Shown: piece by piece, positions 1 through 11,200 of the stretch
Position numbering within the stretch: the first letter of the stretch is position 1
Layout of the letters: the number at the start of each line of letters is the position of its first letter
NCBI GenBank assembly: GCA_014526335.1
Contig: JACTAT010000036.1
Span: forward strand, 1,356,712 to 1,420,711
Source: Chrysaora quinquecirrha
Lineage: Eukaryota > Cnidaria > Scyphozoa > Semaeostomeae > Pelagiidae
Direction: 5' to 3'
DNA length: 64,000 nucleotides
Position numbers and translations under genes: made by a program
The notes under the pieces: model-generated
Databases searched by the model: none
The model's input: the letters and a program-made list of their open reading frames with translations, nothing else
Told to the model about the DNA's origin: nothing

Positions 1-99
1 AATCAATGCTTTGCTCAAAAATTTATTCCTGTTTCGGAATGACAGTATGCTGCACCACAGTATGCAAAAATATCACCAAATCAAGAATACTGATTACTG

Positions 100-240
100 C
101 ACAACAACCCACCACAACAAGCATAATAACCCATCACAGTAGTGCTTATCCACAACAGTGCACAAAAAATACCACGAAATAGTGTGTATATCCACTATAG
201 TAGTGCGTATAGATTCGCTAGTGTGGTCTTGTAACCACTG
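100..240. repeat. Dispersed repeat fragment, shared with 19490-19556
   Basis: The words CAGTAGTGCTTATC and GTAGTGCGTATAGATTCGCT occur here and again inside the Tigger-like element at 19242-20049, in the same order. This suggests that the left edge of the window is a remnant of the same DNA transposon family. No terminal repeat is visible here, so only part of a copy is present. Confidence 0.5.
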
Positions 241-1325
241 TCGCTTCAAGAAAGCGTGGCTATATTTTGTTTAGCTGTTGGGATAGTAACAAAATTTCTC
301 ATACGCCACGCGAATAACTGGAACTTTGCTGACGTCTTGGTTAATTAATCTTCTTAGGCTTTGCCATAGATTGTTGCCTGGCAATAAATCGGTATCATTT
401 CCGATATCGATTATAAGTGAAACGCAACCAGAGGTTTTACGTCACAACTCAAAAGAAATTTGACTGGCTTGCTGGCCAACCAATCAAACGGTCGTCCCCT
501 TTTGTGCTCATCAAGAATAGAGTTTTTGTTGGGTTTAATTTACATACGTCACAACCGAAGACCAATCCGATCGTCTCGCGGAGAACAAGCTCGGGCCCAG
601 GGCTCCACACACGTAAATAGTCTTCAAACATGATGTCCCCTTATAGAGGGTTTCTCAGACCTCAGAGACAGATCCTTCTGAGGGGCTATTCACTCCTTGG
701 GAATTTCGTACACTCTTGTTGTAAACTCTATTGAAATTCCATGGAAATCACTTGCAAATCATTTTCTTTTCACAGGAATAGAGGGTATTCCACGATAAGA
801 AAGGAAAATCTCAGTATGTTTGGGTTACCTATATAACATACACGAAAGTAAGCGAAATGGGGGACTGCAGTCGAGACTGTAATTTCATGATTCTGTCCAA
901 AGTTTGTTTAGGATAGCGTGTCCTAACTTCTGAGACAGAATTGGTCTTGGCCAGAACTGTGAGCACTGTTTTCGAAAATAATACCAAATCTAATTACGGC
1001 AGACATTTTGACGCAAGTATGTAGTTTTATAATATTGCCTTTATGAATGTTCATTCGTTGTACAATACGTTTTCAAAGACCATTATGTAGAAGCTTATTA
1101 AAAATATTAAGCATTGAATGCCAGTTTTTTCCATTTTGGTTCGTTTGCCGCATTTTCATAGAATGGCCTTTGACCACAGCGACCTCTGCGAGTCTTGATC
1201 TGAACTATCATAGATTGACCTTGGACCTGGACTCCGAACATTGATCTAATTGAGAAATGTTCATGCGTTCGACCCCATGTGGATGATATGGGATGTTCTG
1301 ACAAGGTTCAATTGATGGGGGTGTG

Positions 1326-1492
1326 GCAAGGTAGTGGTACCATATGGATGGTACCAGAGGGGTGGTGCCTGGTATCAAATTCTGAAAAAGAGGCTGGAAT
1401 CTGGCACCAGAGGCTCTGAAAACAGGGTGGAACCTTACTTGCGCTTATGTTGGAACCTGGTAACAAACCTTGTGGTACCGGTACCAAAGATA
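1326..1492. repeat. GGTACC-rich low-copy repeat
   Basis: Four perfect GGTACC palindromes (1336, 1349, 1474 and 1480) plus degenerate GGTATC and GGAACC versions lie within 170 bp. The two ends are loosely inverted copies of each other. It may be a decayed inverted-repeat element. No gene is seen. Confidence 0.35.
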
Positions 1493-3285
1493 CCCCTGTC
1501 ACCGCTCTCCTCGTTTTAGACATCAGATTCAAAGGACCGACTAAGATTAACTAAGAGTTGAACCGAATTGCGCCAATTGCGCTTTAGTGTGTGATTGCAT
1601 TTGATTGTGTTGGAAAGGGAAGTGGTCTTGCTTCGGGTAGTGCCCGCTACTGCCATGTGATGGGCTAGATGCCGCTCTTATTGATGACTTCAACTGCTCA
1701 TTAAAGTTACTTGAAAGCAATAACAAAACTCAATTTTAATGGATTATTCTTATTCATAGTCATCAAGATTATGGACGCCTTGACGTACATTACCTATTCT
1801 TCCATCACAAAGAATAATAGAGCAGTACTTTGCTGGCATCATATCATCCAATGTAAAAAATTAATAAAGCGAAAGCTTTTTCGTGCTTTTTTTCAAATCT
1901 GAAACGTGCATTTTATATAAAATAGGCCTTTTATTTTGTAGTGCAGATCATGTATTTCATAGCATATAAAAAAAGCCCGAAGCTCGAAAAACACCGGATT
2001 ATTTCACAAGCCGCGTTTCTCGCACGTTCCCTCGTCCCTATGAGCGGCAGGAAGGGGCTCCACACACGAGAAGTGATGTCCTTTTGCCTGGTCTCAGCTC
2101 ACAAAATATTTTCTTCTTCTTGAAAAGTCTAATCCTGATAACGAGAAACTTTCTGTGACGACCACCCAATCTCCCATGCCCAACAAAGAATATGAAGTCT
2201 ATCTTTTTCCGTAACATATAACTCAGTAAGCATATTGTAATGAGACAATACATTGTTATGAGAATTTTTCACGAAAATGTATTGATAAGAAAATGTTGTT
2301 TTCAACGTGAAAGAGCCGTATCAGTAGTATAGTAATTGAGCGACAGGAACAAACTGATCAGTGGCGACAGTGGATAGGCCGAATGAGGGTGGGCAAGAGT
2401 TGCAATTGACTTATTACACGCGAGGGGCAATTCACTAGTTGAAATCTCGTAGGTACACTCTTCCTGGAAAAAGCTAATGTTTTCATGGAAATCCCCGGAA
2501 ATCCCTTTGTTTGAATGAAAATCTCCTATGCTTTGTGTGTAGCCCCATTGATTGCATGGGTTCCTAGTAATTGGTGAGTTGTTGTTGTTGCTGCTGTTTG
2601 CAACGAGGGGACTCAGGTAATAAGTCTAGAGGTTCAACACGGTGCAACATTTGTGTCAACGATAGAGATTTCTTCAAAGTCTAATAGGCTTCATCCTAGC
2701 AGTCACTTCCATACGCAAAACAGGCGGCCGTAAATTTTCAGAGACCCTTGTTATAAAGACTTGTGGAAATTAAATTTCATTACATTTCGGCAGAATTGAA
2801 ATGAGAAACTAAGCTCCTCAAGCGATTTTTTGCCAGCTGATACTGCGTTATTAAGCGAGAAAAGCATCAATTGGAAGATTGAACGCGTGAGAAAGTGAGA
2901 TCCGCGCTCAGTCGAACGCAGTCGTATGAATAATGAGCATTCGAGTTTTGCTTTATATACTGGATTTAAAAAAACCAAATTGCCCAATCTACGTCAGATG
3001 ATTGATAATGTAATTAGAGGGAATATCTGAAAAGAACTTAACCATGCAGGAAGCATTTATTTGTCGTTAAGAATTTATTAGAATTAGCATATGAATACAT
3101 GCGACCGCTGTGAATCTTATAATAAGGTTCGCTGCGCATTCCACAGGCAGAAAAAGCTCATCGCGAAGACCGAGAACGACGAAGCAACATTTGTTGAAAA
3201 CATATTAACGAACTCTTCAATTTAGAGGAGGATATACAGTATTATATAGTTTATTATACTTGACTCAGAAGTTTATCAATCTATA

Positions 3286-4016
3286 ATGGCTGCAAACGGA
3301 TTGCAAGAACAGAATGATTCGTGCGCTAATCAGCTGCTGGACTTCGTCTCCAACGCGTCGAGAGAATTGAAGGACATGTTAGGAAGGTTGATAGAGACGC
3401 CGAAAGTGAGCCGCTAAGACAACCAAGCTTGCGTCTACCAACACCACCGTTCAACAGTCCAGTGCCAAGTCCAACACCGAGTGTTGTTTCATCAATCAGC
3501 GACCAAGAAGTCCCGACGATGTCGCCGAAGTTCTTCAGTCAAAGATCTCAGCGCCGAGGGCGTAAGCGTGATTTCGACTCAATAAGCGAGGCCTCGATGG
3601 TGGAATATCCTTCGAAAATCAGACGAGCCGATAGTCTTGGTGATCCCGACGAGTATTTAGATTTCCCAACAACATCGAATATGTACATGGCACCTATGGG
3701 TTATTATCAACACCAAGAAACAACTTACAAACCAACTTCGTGTCGATATGGCAATCAAAACAGTCCCAATCAATATCAGATGTATTCCTCAAGGCTTCAA
3801 CCCCGACTACAATATCAACAAGACAGCTTCAACAACAGCTATCAATATTTTCCAAACCAACCCAACTGGCCTGTCCAAAACACGAACTACACGCAAAATA
3901 TGTACACGATACAGCAAAATGAACACGTTCCAGACATCGCTGATTTGGTAAGTTGGATGGTAGCAGAGAACTTTTTAGATACCGAATCCTTGAGTCTTTT
4001 GTTAACCCAATGTTAG
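3286..4016 (+). CDS. Unknown single-exon, low-complexity nuclear-type protein (frame break near 3403)
   Basis: I do not recognise this gene. An ATG at 3286 opens 43 codons (MAANGLQEQND...) and then hits a stop at 3415. A second open frame, overlapping from about 3330, runs to a TAG at 4014-4016. One extra A in the AAA at 3403-3405 joins the two frames into a protein of ~243 aa that flows from RLIETPK into SEPLRQPS. Visible features are a Pro/Ser-rich stretch (PTPPFNSPVPSPTPS), a basic cluster that could be a nuclear localisation signal (RSQRRGRKRDF), a Tyr/Gln/Asn-rich middle, and a more ordered C-terminus (ADLVSWMVAENFLDTESLSL). No catalytic motif or membrane segment is seen. The lack of introns is unlike its neighbours. 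It could be a small transcription-linked or immediate-early type protein, but that is a guess. The break is either a sequencing error or a real frameshift. Confidence 0.55.
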
Positions 4017-6087
4017 TTAGTAAGGTAGACCTGATGTGTATAGTTACTTAGCATCGTGAATATGAATTTTGACAAGTGTTTTTAAGGCACGCTATGATGA
4101 TCTTTTTAAGTGAAAACATGAGTGAAGCTTATAGCTTGATATCTCGTTTTTTTACCAATTTGGAGATTGAAAGCTAGATTTTCCCAATGTTTTCTCTATT
4201 TCAGTTCTATCTATGAATATTCAGTCAATTTCGATAGATTTCCCATGGTTTGCTCGTTCAATATAGAAAACGAACACCAGCAATAAGAATTCACTTATGT
4301 TTTCGTCTTAAAAGTGAAGTTTTTATAAATAGTATAGATGTGTTTATTTATTTGGCCCTCTGTCCAAGACAACACAACTCTGATGGGCAAATCTGCTTCC
4401 TCCCCCCCCCCCTTCCTCCAAACGCCGAGCAAATCAAGACTAGATTCCTACAACTACAAATGGACCGTTTCTCTACAATTTTTCCTTTAATTTAATATCT
4501 TCTCCAACAGCCTCGGAGTTGTGTTCTCTTGGACATTGCCAGTTGACGAAATTACATATGGTATAATGTTTTTATTGACGCAGGACGTCCGGGCGTTCGA
4601 GTTATTATCGGACATGATAAGTAACTTCCATGGAATGGAAAGTAGCTAGTGTTGTTAGACGTATAAATAACCGAAATGCTTGAAGCAAATGGCCAGGCCT
4701 GAATAATTTCCCCAATGCCTAGAATAACAGGTATTATAATTTCTTAGAATTATGTTGAGTCTTGGAGCAACAAAGCGATGAGAATCATACTCCAGTAACT
4801 TCCCCTAATGAGTTATCTTGTATGCGCTTATCTTGAGCTTGGCTTTGCTTTTCGTGAGCTTATCTTGACTTGGGTGGTAATATAGAGTATTTGTCGTTTT
4901 TTATCGAAAAAAAAAACTCCCGCGAAACGAGCCTTTTTTCCCTAGCTGTTGTCATTTTCCGTCATGAAAGTTTTCAAGACAAACCTATCTATTTGGTAGT
5001 CCCTATCAAGTAATCATTACGATAATCTTTCGCAAGAAACAACCCTGTCCTCTAATTTTTGAGACTCAAAAAGTACTGCTATATTGATAACGCTTATTTC
5101 AAGGTTTCTTAAGATAATAAATCTACTCTAATCAATGACGAGGCTGATTTTCAAAACATCTGCAAAATCTCTCAAATTTTGCTCGTTTTCAAGGCACTGA
5201 GGATTATCTTAACTGGGTAGTTTATCGTGTACAACTCTTTTTACTACGTTATTGAAAAAACAAGCAGCATGTCAAAGCTGTTTATCTCAATTGGTACTTT
5301 GTAGTCTTTATATATTAATGAATCTAAAGCTTAAATTATTAATCTGCATTCTTTATTACCGGCCATTTGCTTCCATTTCGGACTTATTTTGAATTTAATT
5401 TTTAATCAATTGATAGGTTTTGAATCTATGTTTGACAAATCTATTGAGTTTAGAGTAGTTAATAAATAAATTTTAAGACCTAATTGGTCTTGTTTACATC
5501 CAAACTGCATTAACATCGGAAACTTTCGGACGTTGAAGTTTCGGACTATGTATGTCTATGTATATGGACAGATATTTTCGGACAACACTGTTGCAACAGA
5601 ACATCATATCCTGGAAATTTTACAGAAAGCGCAATGCAACTGTCCGATACGTTTCGTAGTTAGTGTAGTAAGTAAACTAGAAAGTTGTACGGTATTGTAT
5701 CACTCAACTTGATATGCTTTATTGCCTTGCTCAAGGCATTCTGCAAGCAGACAGGCTAAAAAGTGCCCTAGAAGGAAGGGTTATCTTTATTAACAACCAA
5801 ATACTGCCTCGACGGTCCAAACTGCAACCGCTGGCAGTATTAAAATTGGCTTTCTTTAGATAGTTGATTTCGTAAGCTAGCTATCCATTTTCAGAGCTCA
5901 CGTGTACCGGCCTGGTGACTTTTGCATCACGAGGCCTGTCCGCGTGCGCTGTTTTTGTATGCAGGCTGCTCAACTCGGCGTGCGCACAAACAATGCTTTT
6001 CAAATACCAATTTGAATGGAATAAAACACAACGAATTCCTGAATATCAAAAACTTTGAAACTTTATTTCTCTTCTTCAGTGTTCTAA

Positions 6088-6360
6088 GGACCTGGCGAAA
6101 CAATCAAACATTGCTGGTCAAAAATTTAAGATTTCCTCGTCAACCAAAATGTTTGACTGTTCGGCAACTTTGCAAAACATTGTTTATGCACCATTTTTAG
6201 CTTGTGTCAACCACAAAATGTTTTAAAATTTTTTCAAAAACGTTCCTACGCAAATTCTGCTTCTCAAGCGATTTTGGTGATGTGGCTAAACGATCAAACA
6301 TTTTTCGTAAAGTAAATCTCAAATGTTTGACCAACAATGTTTTATTGTTTGGCTAGGGCC
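6088..6360. mobile_element. MITE family 1 (GGCCCTGGCCAAACG-type), full copy
   Basis: A palindromic miniature element of 273 bp. The left end resembles GGCCCTGGCCAAACGATC (here GGACCTGG...) and the right end is its inverted complement (...TTGGCTAGGGCC). It is flanked by a 3-bp target duplication TAA (6085-6087 and 6361-6363). Internal words AAATGTTTGACC and CAAACATTG recur in inverted order, so the single strand folds back. A 3-bp TTA/TAA duplication is typical of PIF/Harbinger-type MITEs (family knowledge). It has no coding capacity. Confidence 0.85.
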
Positions 6361-7566
6361 TAAGTCGTACTTTCTATAATTCTGTATCTTATGTTACGTT
6401 ACGCTTGTATTTTTTTCATTCTGTATTTCGTAAATATTCTAATTTGGACTTTCTTTATTGGACTTTACGATTTGTTTTAGCAGATTATAACAATCCAACA
6501 ATCCTTCGGAACTTTCTTTTCTTATTTATAGTCTTAAAAGCGAAACATTTTGTTATTTATTTTATGGTGTTATTCATTCACAAACTGTTAGCTTTCCGTT
6601 TCCCATGCAATTACAAAAGAAGTCTTTACATGATAAGATTGTTTTTTTATCTGAACAATACTGTCTCTGTGCGCAGCGAGGGAAGACAACTCAAGATAAC
6701 TGCACTTTTGAAGAAAGATTAGGCCCCGTTCGTCGTTCGTCCCTCCTCCTATTATGGTGTACTTGTTTTTGAATAACAACCAGATTACGCCATCATCAAA
6801 ACTTTGAGGGCGCGAAAATGGCAAGCAAGATTTGCTGAGTCAGCAGACATGAGATTATAGTTGGGATCCCAAAAGGCCATGGCCATTTCATATTCTGAGC
6901 GCGAAAGTGAAGAGTCTTTATAATATAATTTCCCCTTTCTAGTTAGGGTGGGGGGTATTTTTCCTTCTAGAACTCAATTCCAAAGAAAAGCGATGGGGGG
7001 AGATCTGTGGGGTGAGATTAGGTTAGCAACTACAGTTTATTATACCAAGACTGTGACACAGTAAAGTGGCGGCAATTGAATTATGGGGTTTTAAGGGGTG
7101 GGGGCTAGTTCGTGTTCCAGAGACCTTTCGTAGGTATTATAACAAATACCTCGAGCTTGCAACGAGGCACTGCTGTTCGATTGGTAAACATAGCGGTCAT
7201 AATATTACGACATCATAGTAGTTGACATACACTTTCCTGCAAATTTGGTCAATATGGGAATCCAAAGGGGTTTAGAAATTTCTTCCTTGAATGTTTGTAG
7301 CAACCATCTTCTGAAACTGGATTATTGGAACAATGTGCGGGGGCCGGAGTGTCGTGTGTGACGCAACACTGTGGTCCGGAAATTCTGGGCTTGTACATCT
7401 TTGTTGTAGTTCTTATAAACATAGTCCTGGTTTCAAAGCCGATTAAAGTTAGCGAATGGTTTGCAATTTCTTTGAAATTAGCCCGAATTAGGTAAATTGT
7501 TTTCGAAGAAGTCAGCAGCTTATGCAAAACGCCCGCGCGGACAGCAAAATCAGAAAGTAAAACCGA

Positions 7567-7866
7567 GCAATGCGGAAAATTATCGATGATGACGTGTCCG
7601 CAGTTTCTTGTTTGTGTCATGTTTTCTGCGTTTTGGAGATAACTGTCGGTTTGTCGGTTTTGGCTTTGACATATTACATATTAGTGCGAAACTCGACAGA
7701 CAGACAGACAGACAGACAGGTTGAACGGCGAAATGGTCATTGCAACTTCAAGTTGTTTGACCGGTAATACGCGGTAATACCCCGTAGTACGCGGTTTTGT
7801 GAGAAAAACAGGCCAGACAAGTAACTGAACAATGTGGAAAATTATCGATGATGACGTGACCACAGA
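7567..7866. repeat. Pair of ~40-bp direct repeats
   Basis: The segments at 7567-7606 and 7826-7866 are nearly identical (shared core GGAAAATTATCGATGATGAC followed by GTG). They are 259 bp apart, with the GACA tract and a GCGGTAATAC-rich stretch between them. This could be a local duplication or the ends of an unrecognised element. Confidence 0.5.
7695..7719. repeat. GACA microsatellite
   Basis: Six tandem GACA units sit between the two copies of the 40-bp direct repeat at 7567 and 7826. Confidence 0.9.
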
Positions 7867-8208
7867 TATAACTCGGGGATCTCCTCTATCTCTGTTGTAA
7901 CCAAATATCTAAATACGTCATAACTTCATATTCCCATATTTCATCTTATTTAGCTAGATGAAAATTAAATATTAATGTATCGATTCTTTAACGACTTTAC
8001 CGAATCAGTAGCAACGATTGTGAATTCTGAAAAACTTTCAAACTTTTGTAAGCTTGCGAACTTTTCAAACTGTTTAATTGTGCCTCGTAGCGGTGAGAAG
8101 TGCGCGAAAAATAATATCAAAGCGAGGCTCTAATGATTTTTCAAACTTTTTGGCCTAACTGAAGACAACTGCATGAAGTTTTGAACTAAAGTCAGGTTAT
8201 GCTGCAAA

Positions 8209-11200
8209 ATGTCGTTGATTGAGAGAATAAATAAAGCTTTAGGCAAAGATAAAGAACCAATTAATGACATACTTCGTGGAGGTAAATAGGCAATACTCTC
8301 TTGATTTAAAAGTCATAGGCAATGTTGTGATCCTGATGTTGATATGATTGACTCCCTCCATCAATCAAGCTCCTCTGCTCCTCGCGCGTCAAAAGACTAT
8401 TGTCTTGATAACAATAGGTATATTGTTCTCTTACTTGAGGGGAGGGAAGATCTGCACCACGGAACGGAATTTCTCCATCAGAGGACAAGATGGTATTAAT
8501 GAGATTGAGATGTGAATTTGATTATTGTGAATGATTGATTAGGATACTGTTTTCTTGATCACTAAGCGCTCGGGTGGGTCGCTTATTTAAGAATCCGTCT
8601 TAAGATGATGATTGATTTTCAGGCAGCAGTCTTTCATTCAGATGGGGCATATTTGCTGAAAGCAGAAAGATGGATGGCTGAGTTGACGGAAACTGTAGGT
8701 TTTGTTTGAATATATTCAAATAAATATAAACATTTATATTTAATTTTTGAAATTTGTATTTTTATTTACAGGTAACGCTACATCAAATTTTGGAAAACCT
8801 GAGGATATCGAGACAGAAAGTGATAATGACAGTGATTTTGATGATAATGTCAGTCTTTATGAATGTGCGAAAATGGCTATGGAAAAGTCATCAGAGGAAG
8901 CAAAAACTTCAGTCCACAGCTGCAGAATCAATATTCCATCAAAAACCAGCTCAAAACACTCTACCAGTATAGACATTTCTTCAGATGATGATAGCAAAAG
9001 TCAGGCAGTGTCCGGCTCTTCCAAAGAAAAAATAACTAGGATCAGCCATTCAAATCTAATCCCAACTAGAACTTCAGTCAGTACACACGATATAGACAAG
9101 TCAGTAGATTTCCCAGCTTTATCAAGTTACAAATATAGGAGGACTTCAACTGATGGCAAACCTAAAGAAAAGCCAAGTGATGACCTATTGTCTACAAACT
9201 CAGTTGAAGAAGATCTGCCACCCTTGTCATTCTCACAGGTAACAATGTTTCGCAGGTTGATATGAGCAGTGGTGTAGCGAAGGGGGAAGGGGGGAGGGAG
9301 AGGCTTTCTTAATTTTACCAAAGCAGATAGTGGTCCAAGTATTCTAAGCAGATAATGATCAGGAAATCTAACAAGTAGTGATCCTAATAAGAGCAGGGAG
9401 GTTGGAGAATTTCTAAAAATAATTAGGGAGAATGAGGACAATAAAGCACCCACAAGTCACCAGGATGTACTTGTATAAGTTGGGTATGGGTGTGTGCCAC
9501 TGACATTGGGGGGTTTGGAGCATTGAAATTCTCTAAACATGGGTATGGTTTTAACCATAATAAGAGGGGGTAAATTAGAGAAAACTAAAATAATTCACCT
9601 TGTTGGAGAACGAATAGTGTGGAAATTGTGTCAAATATGTTGTTATAGTAAAATTTAATGAAACAATTAGACCTAGAAAGTCTGATTACTATCATTTTTG
9701 ACTCATTTTTACTCAAAAAATAGGGTATGTTACTACATATGTCCATATTATAAGTTAGCGGGTTCATAAAATCTGGGTGGAACATCCCCATCTGTCAGTA
9801 CCTCCCTGGGCCACAAGTAAGTGTTGCCTTGTAGCATACCTATATGACTGAGAAGCACCAAAAATAAGCCTGTTAATATATTTATTTCAATCATACAGCA
9901 GGTTGATGTTGGGAAAACTGAATCAAAGACAAAAAACAAAGCAGAAAAAGAAGCCGTCAGAGAGCAAAAGCGGAAAGCAAAAGAAACTGAGAAACTAGCA
10001 AAGCTGCAGGAAAAACAAAGAAAATTGGAAGAAAAAGAATCAAAGAAGAAATTAGCTGAAATGGAAAAAGCATCAAAAAAGTAGGAAACTCACTAACAAG
10101 AAACTATTGCAAACATAAAGGGATTTTTACAAGCTTTGTTCCCCATTCTGACACCTCCAACTTGTAGCAGGGCACTCTCGCCGATGACAAACAAAAAAAG
10201 AAAAATTTCTCGAAGCATATTCTGCTATTTTATTTTTTACCAAAATCAAGGTCCCATCCCATTCCATAATGGAATTATTCTTCTTTTCATATTGTATGCG
10301 ACTAGCATTGAATGCTAGTATAAATATAAGCATAAGTTTTATACTTTTTATTTGACCCAAATTTGTAGTTTTCATTCGTTCGTTTCATATGGTATTCGTT
10401 GAGCATGTTCTTCGCATATTGCGTAGAAGAATGGAAACATGAACATTATTCGTCAGCGAGATCATTTCATGTTGCATTCTTCAGAATATTTATTTCATAC
10501 AGTATTCATTAATTATCATTCAGTTTCATTCAAGCCATAAAATTTAGCCTCTTTGTTTAGCGTCTTTGTTTCGCATCAAAATTTACAGCAATCCAACAGA
10601 AGGTACACCTTGTTTCTTGGCAGAATATAATGTTTTCTTGATCTTTTTTAGGCAGAATCAATGACACTGAAGGCTGAATCTCTTGACCAATGTCTGAAGG
10701 TAAAATTTCTAATCTTGGTTTGGCGTCCATATTAAGACACGTACTTATTATTAAAGCTAATATTTTCACCTTGTAAATTTTGTAGTACATCACCACTGTG
10801 CTTGACTCAAACATACTGAACGATGGAGGAGGATCGATCTTACAAGCCCTGGATACTCTTGGTGTTCAATACGAGATCAAACAACTCCCAGTCGAGGCTA
10901 CTGTTGGCTGGATGCGAGACCATGTCGAGTTTAAAGTCGAAGAGAACTGTCAGGTATTGATAATGGCTTTTCATACTGTCGGTATACTCTGTTTCCCTGT
11001 GCTATACCTCACTATACTATACCTTCCTAGGGCCTCCCTACTTATCATAATTGTTTATTGACTTTTTTGTCCGTCTCTCTGCTTTTAGCCTAAGATTCGT
11101 TAGTAGATTTGATTCTCGATCAAACATTGTTGGTCAAACATTTGAGGTATGTTTTGCAAGCAATGTTTGGCCAATTCGCCACACCACAAAGCATTGGTCT

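Larger units (their letters stand above)
1..3285. other. Intergenic region, no supported gene
   Basis: No open frame here looks like protein and no exon-like conserved segment was recognised on either strand. The first ~240 bp share a block with 19490-19556 and so are probably transposon-derived. Positions 590-650 and 2055-2085 share a short motif (GGCTCCACACACG followed by GATGTCC), again suggesting dispersed repeats. The last ~100 bp before 3286 are AT-rich, with a TATATAG stretch near 3243, and may hold the promoter of the next gene. Confidence 0.6.
4017..8208. other. Intergenic region
   Basis: No convincing coding segment was found on either strand. It holds one miniature transposon (6088-6360), a GACA microsatellite and a 40-bp direct repeat (7567/7826). 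The last few hundred bases should contain the EME1 promoter, but no clear core element was identified. Confidence 0.55.

Noticed and set aside
6405..6722. 105-codon + frame rich in Phe and Leu
   Set aside because: AT-rich chance frame with no homology and no regulatory context.
7249..7620. 123-codon minus-strand frame
   Set aside because: No recognisable domain, no exon-like neighbours and no composition bias; treated as chance.
10081..10651. Non-canonical intron in EME1
   Set aside because: A missing A explains the phase error more simply, and the same error type occurs in EIF3B and ZZEF1.
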